In this document: one piece after another, positions 46,068 to 54,951 of the stretch
How positions within the stretch are numbered: position 1 is the stretch's first letter
Layout: the number at the start of each line of letters is the position of its first letter
NCBI GenBank assembly: GCA_029266735.1
Contig: JAQSWG010000002.1
Span: 1 to 59,705 of the forward strand
DNA from: Ornithinibacter sp.
GTDB lineage: Bacteria; Actinomycetota; Actinomycetes; Actinomycetales; Dermatophilaceae
Length of the DNA stretch: 59,705 bases
Direction: 5' to 3'
Notes under the pieces: model-generated
Database searches by the model: none
Told to the model about the DNA's origin: nothing
What the model saw: the letters and a program-made list of their open reading frames with translations, nothing else
Position numbers and translations under genes: made by a program

Positions 46068-46857
46068 GGAGGACGTCCTCGTCGACCTCGCCACCGACGA
46101 GCAGGTCGATGCCGCGGTGAGAGCCCACGTCACGACGTGCCCACAGTGCTCGGCCGAGGTCTCCTCGCTGCGTGAGGTGCTGTTCGCCGTGCGCGAGCCG
46201 CGACCCGAGCTCGTGGCGGCACCACCCGGTGTCTGGGACGCCGTGAGCGCCGAGATCAGGCGAGCCGACTCTGCGTCGGAGCTGCGCCCAGCACCGAGCG
46301 ACCTGGAGGCGTCCAGCGGGGCAGCCGCCGAGGCAGGGCGCGGAGCACCCGAGTCGCCGCCGGCATCCGGTGAACCCGTCGACCTCGCCGCCCGTCAGAC
46401 GGATCGCGGTCGCCGACGCGCACCGCTGATGTGGATCGCGGCTGCGGCCGCCGCGGGTCTCGTCGTCGGCGCCGTGGGCGGCCTCCTCGCGGACCGCACC
46501 GAGCAGGCACCGACGGCCGTCACGGTGGCCAGCACGACGCTGGACACGCTCGACACGCAGCAGGCGCGCGGAACCGCGGAGGTCCTGCGTCACGCCGACC
46601 GGGTGGACCTCGCGCTCCGCACCGACCCGCTCGACCCTCCCCAGGACGGTTACCTCGAGGTCTGGCTCATCAACGAGGACCTGCAGCGGATGGTCTCGGT
46701 CGGCGTGCTCCGCCCGGATGCCCCCGACCAGACGTTCCCCATCCCGCAGCAGCTGCTCGACGAGGGCTATGTCATCGTCGACATCTCCCGGGAGGGCTTC
46801 GACGACTCGCCCGAGCACTCCGGCGACAGCGTCGTCCGGGGCTCGCTGGCGACCTGA
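46054..46857 (+). CDS. Anti-sigma factor, RskA-like, membrane-anchored
   Basis: 267 aa. The cytoplasmic N-terminus (residues ~1-55) is an anti-sigma zinc-finger-like domain (VRAHVTTCPQCSAEV, with C-x2-C and an upstream His). A linker (~70-125) is followed by a single membrane helix (LMWIAAAAAAGLVVGAVGG, ~128-148). An extracytoplasmic RskA C-terminal beta domain ends it (PPQDGYLEVWLINEDLQRM, GDSVVRGSLAT). It overlaps the sigma factor by 14 nt. A C-x2-C motif is compatible with redox control. The start ATG follows AGGAGGTGAACC. Confidence 0.9.
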   Translation: MSHPEEDVLVDLATDEQVDAAVRAHVTTCPQCSAEVSSLREVLFAVREPRPELVAAPPGVWDAVSAEIRRADSASELRPAPSDLEASSGAAAEAGRGAPESPPASGEPVDLAARQTDRGRRRAPLMWIAAAAAAGLVVGAVGGLLADRTEQAPTAVTVASTTLDTLDTQQARGTAEVLRHADRVDLALRTDPLDPPQDGYLEVWLINEDLQRMVSVGVLRPDAPDQTFPIPQQLLDEGYVIVDISREGFDDSPEHSGDSVVRGSLAT

Positions 46858-46900
46858 CCTCGTGGCACGGACCGCCGGACCGGTGGGGCGGACCCGTCCC

Positions 46901-46906
46901 TAGGAT
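46901..46906 (+). promoter_or_regulatory. Candidate -10 box of ilvD (leaderless)
   Basis: TAGGAT ends 7 nt before the ilvD ATG with no ribosome binding site between. The gap to the anti-sigma gene is 55 bp and carries no visible attenuator, unlike ilvB. Confidence 0.5.
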
Positions 46907-46912
46907 GGCGAC

Positions 46913-48613
46913 ATGACGACCTCCCCCGACATCAAGCCACGCAGCCGCGATGTCACCGACGGTCTCGAGAGGGCGGCCGCCCGGGGGATGCTTCGAGCCG
47001 TCGGCATGGGCGACGACGACTTCGCCAAACCCCAGATCGGCGTGGCCAGCTCGTGGAACGAGATCACGCCGTGCAACCTCTCGCTCGACCGGCTCGCCAA
47101 GGCGGTGAAGGACGGTGTCCACGCGGGGGGCGGCTACCCGCTCGAGTTCGGGACGATCTCCGTGAGCGACGGCATCTCGATGGGACACGAGGGCATGCAC
47201 TTCTCCCTCGTGAGCCGGGAGATCATCGCCGACTCCGTCGAGACCGTCATGAACGCCGAGCGCCTCGACGGCTCGGTCCTGCTGGCGGGGTGCGACAAGT
47301 CGCTGCCCGGCATGCTCATGGCCGCGGCACGGCTCGACCTCGCCTCCGTGTTCCTCTACGCCGGGTCGATCCTGCCCGGCATCGCCAGGATGTCGGACGG
47401 GTCGGAGCGGACCGTCACGATCATCGACGCCTTCGAGGCGGTCGGCGCCTGTGCCCGGGGCCTGATGTCGCGGGAGGACGTCGACGCCATCGAGCGGGCC
47501 ATCTGCCCGGGCGAGGGAGCGTGCGGGGGGATGTACACGGCGAACACCATGGCCTCGGTCGCCGAGGCGCTGGGCATGTCGCTGCCGGGCTCGGCCGCTC
47601 CGCCGGCGACCGATCGCCGCCGCGACGGCTTCGCGCGCAAGTCCGGTGAGGCGGTCGTGGAGCTCCTCCGGCGAGGCATCACCGCTCGCGACATCATGAC
47701 CAAGGAGGCCTTCGAGAACGCGATCGCCGTCCTCATGGCCTTCGGTGGGTCGACCAACGCCGTGCTGCACCTTCTGGCCATCGCCCACGAGGCGGAGGTC
47801 GCGCTCGCCCTCGAGGACTTCCAACGGGTCGGCGCCCGCGTTCCGCACCTGGCCGACGTCAAGCCGTTCGGCCAGTACGTCATGACCGACGTCGACCGCG
47901 TGGGCGGGGTTCCGGTCGTTCTGCGGGCGCTGTTGGATGCCGGTCTCCTGCACGGGGACTGCCTCACCGTCACCGGTCGGACGATGGCCGAGAACCTCGC
48001 CCACATCGCCCCGCCGGACGTCGACGGCAAGGTCGTGCGGGCGATGCGTGAGCCGATCCATGCGACCGGGGGCATCACGGTGCTGAGCGGCTCGCTCGCC
48101 CCGGACGGGGCCGTGGTGAAGTCCGCGGGCTTCGACTCCGACGTCTTCGAGGGCACCGCTCGGGTCTTCGACGGTGAGCGGGTCGCGATGGACGCGGTGG
48201 AGAACGGAGCGCTGACCACCGGGGACGTCGTCGTCATCCGGTACGAGGGTCCCAAGGGGGGCCCCGGCATGCGCGAGATGCTCGCGGTGACCGGCGCGAT
48301 CAAGGGCGCCGGTCTCGGCAAGGACGTGCTCCTGCTGACGGACGGTCGGTTCTCCGGCGGAACCACCGGCCTGTGCGTCGGACACGTCGCCCCGGAGGCA
48401 GTCGACGAGGGGCCCATCGCGTTCGTCCGGGACGGCGACCGGATCCGTCTCGACGTGGCCCGGGGCCGCCTCGACCTCCTCGTCGACGACGACGAGCTGG
48501 CGCGGCGTCGCGCGGAGGGCGTCGCGCACCCCGAGCCGAAGTACACCCGCGGGGTGCTCGCGAAGTACCGCCGCCTCGTCGGCAGCGCCAGCACGGGCGC
48601 GGTGTGTGACTGA
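46913..48613 (+). CDS. ilvD: Dihydroxy-acid dehydratase
   Basis: 566 aa. It dehydrates 2,3-dihydroxy acids to the 2-keto acids of valine, isoleucine and leucine synthesis, using an Fe-S cluster. Cluster and metal ligands lie in [28 protein letters not shown] and [16 protein letters not shown]. Substrate motifs [12 protein letters not shown] and [13 protein letters not shown] are present. The frame overlaps the ABC ATPase start by 8 nt at its 3' end. Confidence 0.96.
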   Translation: MTTSPDIKPRSRDVTDGLERAAARGMLRAVGMGDDDFAKPQIGVASSWNEITPCNLSLDRLAKAVKDGVHAGGGYPLEFGTISVSDGISMGHEGMHFSLVSREIIADSVETVMNAERLDGSVLLAGCDKSLPGMLMAAARLDLASVFLYAGSILPGIARMSDGSERTVTIIDAFEAVGACARGLMSREDVDAIERAICPGEGACGGMYTANTMASVAEALGMSLPGSAAPPATDRRRDGFARKSGEAVVELLRRGITARDIMTKEAFENAIAVLMAFGGSTNAVLHLLAIAHEAEVALALEDFQRVGARVPHLADVKPFGQYVMTDVDRVGGVPVVLRALLDAGLLHGDCLTVTGRTMAENLAHIAPPDVDGKVVRAMREPIHATGGITVLSGSLAPDGAVVKSAGFDSDVFEGTARVFDGERVAMDAVENGALTTGDVVVIRYEGPKGGPGMREMLAVTGAIKGAGLGKDVLLLTDGRFSGGTTGLCVGHVAPEAVDEGPIAFVRDGDRIRLDVARGRLDLLVDDDELARRRAEGVAHPEPKYTRGVLAKYRRLVGSASTGAVCD

Positions 48614-49376
48614 GGTCGGGCCGGGCGACCCGGCCCTCGAGCTCCGAGGTCTCGTCAAGGAGTTCCGGGGCCGGAGGGTCGTGCACGCGTTGACCCTGGC
48701 CGTGCCCCGGGGATCGCTCTTCGGCCTCGTCGGTCCCAACGGCGCCGGCAAGACGACCACCTTGTCCATGGCGACCGGGCTGCTGCGACCGGACGGCGGC
48801 ACCGCCAGGGTCCTCGGCCACGACGTGTGGGCCGATCCGGCGGCCGCCAAGGCCGCCATGGGCGTCGCGCCCGACGGCATGCGTCTCTTCGAGCAGCTCT
48901 CCGGCCGCGAGCTGCTCCTCTACGTCGGGGCGCTGCGCCGGATGCCGGTCGACGTCACCGCCGCACGTGCCGCCGAGCTGCTCGCCGTGCTCGACCTCGC
49001 CGAGGACGCCAGCACCGTCGTCGCCGACTACTCCGCGGGGATGGTGAAGAAGATCAGCCTCGCCGCGGCGCTCATCCACGCGCCGCGGCTGCTGGTCCTC
49101 GACGAGCCGTTCGAGGCCGTCGACCCGGTCTCCGGCCAGACCATCCGCACCATCCTGCGCCGTTACGTCGCGAGCGGGGGCACCGTCGTCATGTCGAGCC
49201 ACGTCATGGAGCTCGTCGAGGGCCTCTGCGACCGGGTCGCCGTCATCGCCGGCGGACGGGTGCTCGCCGAGGACACCATCGGCGGGCTCACCCGCGGTGG
49301 GTCGCTGCACGACCGCTTCCTGGAGCTCGTCGGGGCGACCGACTCCGCCGGGAAGGGCCTGACGTGGCTCGGCTGA
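48606..49376 (+). CDS. ABC transporter ATP-binding protein
   Basis: 256 aa. Walker [13 protein letters not shown], an A-loop ([12 protein letters not shown]), signature [15 protein letters not shown] (a variant of LSGGQ), Walker [14 protein letters not shown] and switch His in VVMSSHVME. This is the ABC-2/drug-exporter type. It starts with GTG inside the ilvD stop region (8-nt overlap) and is followed by its permease 18 nt later. Substrate unknown. The coupling to ilvD may be accidental or may point to export of a branched-chain product. Confidence 0.9.
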   Translation: MTEVGPGDPALELRGLVKEFRGRRVVHALTLAVPRGSLFGLVGPNGAGKTTTLSMATGLLRPDGGTARVLGHDVWADPAAAKAAMGVAPDGMRLFEQLSGRELLLYVGALRRMPVDVTAARAAELLAVLDLAEDASTVVADYSAGMVKKISLAAALIHAPRLLVLDEPFEAVDPVSGQTIRTILRRYVASGGTVVMSSHVMELVEGLCDRVAVIAGGRVLAEDTIGGLTRGGSLHDRFLELVGATDSAGKGLTWLG

Positions 49377-49394
49377 CGTGAGCGCGCACGGGGG

Positions 49395-50972
49395 GTGGGT
49401 GTGGTCGGCCTGATCGTCCGGCTGCGGTTCGCCATGTGGCGGACCGCGATGTCGCGCAGCCCGCTGCACCTCGTGTCGTCGATCGTCGGCGCCCTGGCCG
49501 CTCTCGGCGTGCTCACCCTGCTGGGCCCCGGGCTCGTCCTCCTCGCCGGGCAGCCGGTGCGCATCACCGCACTCACGGTGCCCCTCTTCGCGGTCATCAC
49601 CCTCATGTGGGGGGTGCTCAGCCTCATCGCGACCGGTGTCGACTCCATCCTCGACCCCGCCCGCTTCGCCGTCCTGCCCCTGCGCGCGTCCGAGCTGGCG
49701 CGAGGGCTGCTCGCCGCCACCTGCACCGGCATCCCCGCGCTCATGCTCGCCGGTCTGGCGCTGGCGCAGACGGCCTCCTGGCTGGGGCACCCCCCAGCGG
49801 TTCCGGCGGCGCTGCTCGCGGGGGTGCTGGGCCTGCTCACGGCGATCCTGTTCTCCCGGGCGGTGACGAGCGCGCTGGCCGCCGTCATGACGACCCGAGC
49901 GGGCAGGGTGCTCGGCGCGGTGGTCGTGTCCCTGGTCACGCTCCTGCCGCTGGGCCTCAACCTCCTGCTGACCACCGGGTCGCTGGCCGCGGACCTCTCC
50001 TCCTTCGACGCCACCCGGTCCGCGACGGTGGCCTCGTGGACGCCGGTGGGCTGGGCCTGGGCGCTGCCGTTCGACGTCGCCACCGGTCGGTGGGGGGCCG
50101 CCGCCGTGCACATGGCCCTCGCGCTGCTGCTCATTGCGGTGCTCTGGGTGGTCTGGGTGCGCCGGCTCGATCGCACGCTCACCTCCCCGCTGACCAGCGC
50201 GGGGGGCCAACGGATCGGTCACGGGCGCCTCCTCCCGGCCGTCCTCGGCACCTCACCGACGGCCACGGTCGCAGCTCGGCGGATCCGTGCCTGGTACCGC
50301 GACAGCCGGCTCGTGGGCATCGCCCTCCGCACGGCGGTGCTCCCGGTGTTCTTCGTGGCCCAGGCGGTCCTCACGGGGATGCCCGGACTCGCGGGGGTCG
50401 GCGTCGTGACGCTTGCGGTCTTCGCCGGACTCACCCTCATGAACGACCTCGCATTCGACGGCCCTGCGTGGTGGCTGCACGTGGCCGTCGGCGTCCGCGG
50501 GTGGGAGGACCGGCTGGGTCGGGCGCTCGCCTCCGCCGTCGTCTTCGGCCCGGTGGTCCTCCTCACGTATGCCGTGAGCGTCGCCATCGGCGTCATCGGC
50601 CGTCCCGTACCGTGGCTCACGGTGATCGTCGTCGCGTTCCTCGCCAGCCTCGGCCTGGCCGTCGCTGTCGGGGCGGTGCTCCCCGGGACCGCGCCCCGGA
50701 CGGGGGGCAACCCGTTCGCCGCCACCTCCGGAGGAGCGGCTCAGGGATGCCTGACGGCGATCGTGTCCTTCGTCGGGCCCGTCGTGCTGACCCTGCCGGT
50801 CGCCGTCGTGGCGGCGGTGACGGCAGGCTCGCAGCCCGGCCGGTGGCTCACTCTCGCGCTCGGCACGGCATACGGGCTCGGCCTCCTCGCCCTCGGCGTG
50901 ATCCTCGGTGGGCGGCGGCTCGACCGGCGGTCGCCCGAGGTGCTGGGCCAGCTGGCCCACGCCCAGCTCTAG
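49395..50972 (+). CDS. ABC-2-type permease, membrane component
   Basis: 525 aa with about 12 membrane helices. SPLHLVSSIVGALAALGVLT, RFAVLPLRASELARGLLAAT, and the late VTLPVAVVAAV segments are typical of permeases of the actinobacterial ABC-2 exporter class. Start is GTG 49395 (49401 GTG also possible). Last gene of ilvD-ABC pair. It converges with a minus-strand gene; their stop codons share the palindrome CTAG at 50969-50972. Confidence 0.75.
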   Translation: MGVVGLIVRLRFAMWRTAMSRSPLHLVSSIVGALAALGVLTLLGPGLVLLAGQPVRITALTVPLFAVITLMWGVLSLIATGVDSILDPARFAVLPLRASELARGLLAATCTGIPALMLAGLALAQTASWLGHPPAVPAALLAGVLGLLTAILFSRAVTSALAAVMTTRAGRVLGAVVVSLVTLLPLGLNLLLTTGSLAADLSSFDATRSATVASWTPVGWAWALPFDVATGRWGAAAVHMALALLLIAVLWVVWVRRLDRTLTSPLTSAGGQRIGHGRLLPAVLGTSPTATVAARRIRAWYRDSRLVGIALRTAVLPVFFVAQAVLTGMPGLAGVGVVTLAVFAGLTLMNDLAFDGPAWWLHVAVGVRGWEDRLGRALASAVVFGPVVLLTYAVSVAIGVIGRPVPWLTVIVVAFLASLGLAVAVGAVLPGTAPRTGGNPFAATSGGAAQGCLTAIVSFVGPVVLTLPVAVVAAVTAGSQPGRWLTLALGTAYGLGLLALGVILGGRRLDRRSPEVLGQLAHAQL

Positions 50973-52084
50973 GCCACCGGGCGGCTCTCGGGCACGGGAG
51001 CCGGCTCCGGGTCGGTGCGGTCGTGCGCGGCACGCGCCACACCCACGGGCGCGAAGCGGTCGTGGAGGGTGACGAGCAGGGAGAGGAGGAGGACGAAGAA
51101 CAGCATGTCGGACTCGCTCAGGGAGCTGCCCCCGAGGACGAGGCGGGCGACGAGCACCAGCATCACGTTCGTCGCGACCCGGACCCCGAACGCGGCGAAG
51201 AGCCCTTCGGGGCTCTGCGCCCACCGAGCGACGACGAGGGAGATCGCCGCGTTGGCGACGACGTAGGCCGCGACACCGAGGAACATCCCGAGGTCCGACA
51301 CCTCGAGGCCCGGCAGGACGCGGGCGTAGATCGTCGACAGCAGGCCGATGAGCACGACCTTCTCCACGGTCCACCACGACCGGATGCGCACGTGCGCCGC
51401 CGTCCACGCATCACGTTCGGTGGCCGTGTCCATCTCCTCCGGGAGGGGGTCGGCGACCAGTCGCCACGTCCAGTCGGGTCGCGGGAGGCGCGGGCGCACG
51501 ACGAACCAGAGCACGGCGAGGCCGGCGAGGGCCGCCGCGATGACGAGTGGTGCGAACCACGACACGTCCGTCCACGTGTCGGTGAAGTCGAGCTGCGCGA
51601 TGTGGATCCAGTACTCCTGGGGCAGCTTGACGAAGACCCAGATGGCCGCGGCGGTGACCACCCAGAAGCGCGTGCCGAAGCGCCGCGGGTCCCAGCGGAG
51701 CCGGACCACCTCGTAGGCGATGAAGAAGTACTCGAACGTGTTGGGGAAGACGAGCAGCAGGGTCCGGTTCCCGGTCAGCTCGAACGCCATGACGCCGACC
51801 ATCCGGTAGAAGAAGAGGAAGCGGGCGATCTGCACCGCCGAGCTCCTGGTCCAGTTCTGGAGCGTCGAGAGGAAGGCGATGGCGAGGTAGTACACGTCCA
51901 TCGCCTTGTCGTAGTTCTGGTACCCCGGCGGGTCGAACCCGAAGGCCTGGAAGATGCTCTGGTCGATGCCGTCGAGGACGAGGCACGCGAGGATCGCCGG
52001 CAACGGGAACCGCGGGATGAACAGGGGCACGAGGAAGCGCGCCCCCACCACGGCCACGAAGACGATGGTGACCTCGGTCGTCAT
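50969..52084 (-). CDS. Multi-pass membrane protein of unknown function
   Basis: 371 aa. About nine hydrophobic segments, for example IVFVAVVGARFLVPLFIPRF, YYLAIAFLSTLQNW, LVIAAALAGLAVLWFVVRP, MFLGVAAYVVANAAISLVVA and FFVLLLSLLVTLHDRFAP. A conserved-looking acidic/aromatic stretch (LDGIDQSIFQAFGFDPPGYQ) lies between the first two. No family recognised. It is divergently placed from the ilvB attenuator region, with a 331-bp gap. Start ATG at 52084; no clear ribosome binding site. Confidence 0.6.
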   Translation of the reverse strand: MTTEVTIVFVAVVGARFLVPLFIPRFPLPAILACLVLDGIDQSIFQAFGFDPPGYQNYDKAMDVYYLAIAFLSTLQNWTRSSAVQIARFLFFYRMVGVMAFELTGNRTLLLVFPNTFEYFFIAYEVVRLRWDPRRFGTRFWVVTAAAIWVFVKLPQEYWIHIAQLDFTDTWTDVSWFAPLVIAAALAGLAVLWFVVRPRLPRPDWTWRLVADPLPEEMDTATERDAWTAAHVRIRSWWTVEKVVLIGLLSTIYARVLPGLEVSDLGMFLGVAAYVVANAAISLVVARWAQSPEGLFAAFGVRVATNVMLVLVARLVLGGSSLSESDMLFFVLLLSLLVTLHDRFAPVGVARAAHDRTDPEPAPVPESRPVA

Positions 52085-52234
52085 GCGGGCTCCCGGCGCT
52101 CGTGCTCCGCCGTACGACGGGGCGTGGGCGCGAGGCTAGCGGAGCGACGTGGTCCGTGTCGGGACGAGGAGTGCCGCTCGCTGGGACCGGCCGAGAGTTC
52201 CCCGCCCGGATCGTGGGACCGGGCGTCTCGCCCG
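52085..52234. other. Upstream half of the ilvB leader region
   Basis: About 150 bp between the membrane-protein start and the ilvB promoter. GC-rich; apart from a CGGGACCGG-type motif I see no operator or gene here. Confidence 0.4.
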
Positions 52235-52263
52235 TTGACACGGCCCTCACCTGCGGGGAGAGT
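52235..52263 (+). promoter_or_regulatory. Promoter of the ilvBNC transcript
   Basis: A consensus -35 TTGACA (52235-52240) and, 17 bp on, a weak -10 GAGAGT (52258-52263). Transcription from here would begin at about 52270, which is exactly the leader-peptide GTG. Confidence 0.6.
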
Positions 52264-52269
52264 GAACCC

Positions 52270-52305
52270 GTGGCCCGAGTCCTCGTACTTCCCCCGCGCG
52301 TCTGA
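52270..52305 (+). CDS. Leader peptide of the ilvB attenuator (11 residues)
   Basis: GTG GCC CGA GTC CTC GTA CTT then Pro-Pro-Arg-Val and TGA: the peptide is VARVLVLPPRV, with two Leu and three internal or final Val, as expected of a branched-chain amino acid attenuator. The GTG is at the predicted transcription start, so it is leaderless. A ribosome stalled at the Val/Leu codons (52279-52290) would act just before the hairpin region. The translation is direct from the sequence; the regulatory role is inferred from codon content and the structures that follow. Confidence 0.75.
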   Translation: MARVLVLPPRV

Positions 52306-52325
52306 CCGACCGAGACCAGACGCGC
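52296..52325 (+). promoter_or_regulatory. Attenuator hairpin 1 overlapping the leader-peptide stop
   Basis: GCGCGTCT (52296-52303) and AGACGCGC (52318-52325) pair perfectly over 8 bp. The left arm covers the last codons and the stop of the leader peptide, so a ribosome reaching the stop would open it. The loop contains CGACCGAG (52307-52314), which can pair with CTCCGTCG (52329-52336), the left arm of the terminator (7 of 8 pairs), offering an antiterminator fold. Confidence 0.6.
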
Positions 52326-52326
52326 T

Positions 52327-52365
52327 CCCTCCGTCGTCCCGCTCCCGGGACTGGAGGGCTTTTTT
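52327..52365 (+). terminator. Intrinsic terminator of the ilvB attenuator
   Basis: Stem CCCTCC (52327-52332) / GGAGGG (52353-52358), with inner stem GTCCC (52336-52340) / GGGAC (52347-52351), followed by six T (52360-52365). This is the clearest Rho-independent terminator in the window. It lies 51 bp before the ilvB start, so it should stop transcription into ilvBNC when branched-chain amino acids are plentiful. Confidence 0.85.
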
Positions 52366-52415
52366 GTGCACGGACGACGACCGGGAGCAGCGACCCGAGA
52401 GAGCGGTGACAGGCA

Positions 52416-54323
52416 GTGAGCGACGTGAGACCGGCGACCCCGGTTGCCCCAGTGGTCCCCAGCGCGCCGAGCCCGGCGCAGCTGGCACAGCAGGCCAGGG
52501 CGCGGTCGCCGATCGAGGTGACCGGCGCGCAGAGCCTCGTCCTCTCGCTCGAGGCGATGGACGTCGACACCGTCTTCGGCATCCCCGGCGGTGCCATCCT
52601 GCCCGCGTACGACCCGCTCCTGGACTCGGTGAAGGTGCGGCACATCCTCGTGCGCCACGAGCAGGGCGCCGGCCACGCGGCCGAGGGCTACGCCTCGGCA
52701 ACCGGCCGCGTGGGGGTCTGCATGGCGACCTCGGGGCCGGGCGCGACCAACCTCGTGACCCCGTTGGCCGACGCCCACATGGACTCGGTGCCGATCGTCG
52801 CGATCACCGGGCAGGTGAGCTCGAAGGCGATCGGCACGGACGCGTTCCAGGAGGCCGACATCCGCGGCATCACGATGCCGATCACGAAGCACAACTACCT
52901 CGTCACCAACGCCGCAGACATCCCCCGCGTCATCGCCGAGGCCTTCCACATCGCCTCGACCGGACGCCCGGGCCCCGTCCTCGTCGACATCGCCAAGGAT
53001 GCCCTCCAGGCCCGCACGACGTTCTCCTGGCCGCCTCGCTTCGAGCTGCCCGGCTACCGTCCCGTGGCGCGCCCCCACAGCAAGCAGATCCGCGAGGCCG
53101 CGCGGCTCATCGCGCAGGCCGAGAGGCCGATCCTCTACGTCGGCGGCGGCGTCATCCGCGCGAGGGCCACCGAGGAGCTGCACCGTCTCGTCGAGCTGAG
53201 CCGGATCCCCGTCGTCACCACGCTCATGGCTCGCGGCGCGCTGCCCGACAGCCACCCCCTCCACCTCGGGATGCCGGGAATGCACGGCTCCGTCCCCGCG
53301 GTGACCGGCCTCCAGAAGGCCGACCTCATCATCGCCCTCGGGGCCCGCTTCGACGACCGGGTCACCGGTCAGCTCTCGACGTTCGCCCCCGAGGCGCGGG
53401 TGGTCCATGCGGACATCGACCCGGCGGAGATCTCCAAGAACCGCAGGGCCGACGTGCCGATCGTGGGTGACTGCAAAGCGGTCATCGCCGACCTCATCGA
53501 GGCCGTCGACGCGGACAACGACGCTGGCAGGGGAGGCGACTACACCGAGTGGCGCGAGCGCGTCGCCGGCTGGAAGGAGTCATTCCCCCTGGGCTACGCC
53601 GAGCCGGAGGGTGGGACGCTGGCCCCGCAGTACGTCCTGGAGCGGCTCAGCGCCATCGCCGGCCCGGAGTCGATCTACGTCGCCGGCGTCGGACAGCACC
53701 AGATGTGGGCCGCGCAGTTCGTGCAGTACGAACGCCCCAACGCCTGGCTCAACTCCGGTGGCCTGGGGACGATGGGGTATGCCGTGCCCGCCGCGATGGG
53801 TGCCCAGGTCGGCGAACCGCACCGCACGGTGTGGGCGGTCGACGGTGACGGCTGCTTCCAGATGACCAACCAGGAGCTCGCGACCTGCGTCATCAACAAC
53901 ATCCCGATCAAGGTCGCGATCATCAACAACAGCTCACTCGGCATGGTCCGTCAGTGGCAGACGCTGTTCTACAACGAGCGCTACTCCAACACCGACCTGC
54001 ACACCTCGGTGGGGTCGCGGGTGCCCGACTTCGTCAAGCTCGCCGAGGCCTACGGCTGCGTCGGCCTGCGGTGCGAGCGACCGGAGGACGTCGACGCGAC
54101 GATCCGTGCGGCGATGGACGTCACCGACCGGCCGGTGGTCGTCGACTTCGTCGTGCACCGCGACGCCATGGTGTGGCCGATGGTCCCGGCCGGGGTGAGC
54201 AACGACGCGATCCAGGTCGCCCGCGACACCGCGCCCCAGTGGGACCGCGAGGAGTCCGAGGCCGTCGAGCAGTCGCTCGACCCCGACCACGACGGGATCC
54301 CCTCGGGCTCCCACCGGATCTGA
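52416..54323 (+). CDS. ilvB: Acetolactate synthase large (catalytic) subunit
   Basis: 635 aa. It condenses pyruvate with pyruvate or 2-oxobutyrate using TPP, first step of Val/Leu/Ile synthesis. The TPP activator Glu is in [17 protein letters not shown], the FAD/quinone-binding region in [17 protein letters not shown] and the TPP-Mg motif in [14 protein letters not shown]...[12 protein letters not shown]. Start is GTG, preceded by GAGAGCGGTGACAGGCA. An N-terminal stretch of ~35 residues rich in Pro/Ala precedes the core. The whole gene sits downstream of an attenuator; ilvN follows 13 bp later. Confidence 0.97.
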   Translation: MSDVRPATPVAPVVPSAPSPAQLAQQARARSPIEVTGAQSLVLSLEAMDVDTVFGIPGGAILPAYDPLLDSVKVRHILVRHEQGAGHAAEGYASATGRVGVCMATSGPGATNLVTPLADAHMDSVPIVAITGQVSSKAIGTDAFQEADIRGITMPITKHNYLVTNAADIPRVIAEAFHIASTGRPGPVLVDIAKDALQARTTFSWPPRFELPGYRPVARPHSKQIREAARLIAQAERPILYVGGGVIRARATEELHRLVELSRIPVVTTLMARGALPDSHPLHLGMPGMHGSVPAVTGLQKADLIIALGARFDDRVTGQLSTFAPEARVVHADIDPAEISKNRRADVPIVGDCKAVIADLIEAVDADNDAGRGGDYTEWRERVAGWKESFPLGYAEPEGGTLAPQYVLERLSAIAGPESIYVAGVGQHQMWAAQFVQYERPNAWLNSGGLGTMGYAVPAAMGAQVGEPHRTVWAVDGDGCFQMTNQELATCVINNIPIKVAIINNSSLGMVRQWQTLFYNERYSNTDLHTSVGSRVPDFVKLAEAYGCVGLRCERPEDVDATIRAAMDVTDRPVVVDFVVHRDAMVWPMVPAGVSNDAIQVARDTAPQWDREESEAVEQSLDPDHDGIPSGSHRI

Positions 54324-54336
54324 AGGGAGTGAGACC

Positions 54337-54849
54337 ATGTCGAAGCACACGCTGTCCGTCCTCGTGGAGAACAAGCCCGGAGTCCTGGCCCGGATCGCCG
54401 CCCTCTTCTCGCGCCGGGGGTTCAACATCGACTCGCTCGCGGTGGGCGAGACGGAGTATCCCGACGTCTCCCGGATGACCGTCGTCGTCGACGTCGACGA
54501 GCTGCCCCTCGAGCAGGTCACCAAGCAGCTCAACAAGCTCGTGGAGGTGCTCAAGGTCGTCGAGCTCGAGCCCGCGTCCGCCGTCCAGCGCCAGGTCATG
54601 CTCATCAAGGTCCGGGCCGACCCGGCCACCCGCAGCCAGGTCCTCGAGATGGTCGCGATGTTCCGCGCCAAGGTCGTCGACGTCGCGACCGACTCGCTCA
54701 CCATCGAGGCGACGGGAACCACCGACAAGCTGCGCGCGCTGCTCGAGGTGCTCCAGCCGTACGGCGTCAAGGAGCTCGTGCAGTCCGGCATCGTCGCGGT
54801 CGGCCGGGGCCCGAGGTCCATCACGGACCGAGCCCTGCGCAGCGCCTGA
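54337..54849 (+). CDS. ilvN: Acetolactate synthase small (regulatory) subunit
   Basis: 170 aa. An N-terminal ACT domain (LSVLVENKPGVLARIAALFS, FNIDSLAVGETE) binds valine for feedback inhibition; the C-terminal domain (VMLIKVRADPATRSQVLEMV, ALLEVLQPYGVKELVQSG) contacts IlvB. Start ATG follows GAAGGGAG. Directly downstream of ilvB, so under the same attenuator. Confidence 0.96.
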   Translation: MSKHTLSVLVENKPGVLARIAALFSRRGFNIDSLAVGETEYPDVSRMTVVVDVDELPLEQVTKQLNKLVEVLKVVELEPASAVQRQVMLIKVRADPATRSQVLEMVAMFRAKVVDVATDSLTIEATGTTDKLRALLEVLQPYGVKELVQSGIVAVGRGPRSITDRALRSA

Positions 54850-54951
54850 GATCGCGCCCCGCCGCTCCGGCCGCACGGCATACAGTCCGACCGTCACCCG
54901 GGCACCCACGAAGGACCGACGTCCACCACCACCGAAGGAGAGGCCGACACG

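Noticed and set aside
46772-48880. Minus-strand frame of 702 codons opposite ilvD
   Set aside because: IlvD motifs are clear on the plus strand; the minus translation has no domain.
49436-53470. Plus-strand frame of 1344 codons spanning the ABC permease, the membrane protein and ilvB
   Set aside because: It is a shadow of the permease, of the opposite-strand membrane gene and of ilvB. Composition is Arg/Pro/Gly-rich with no domain.
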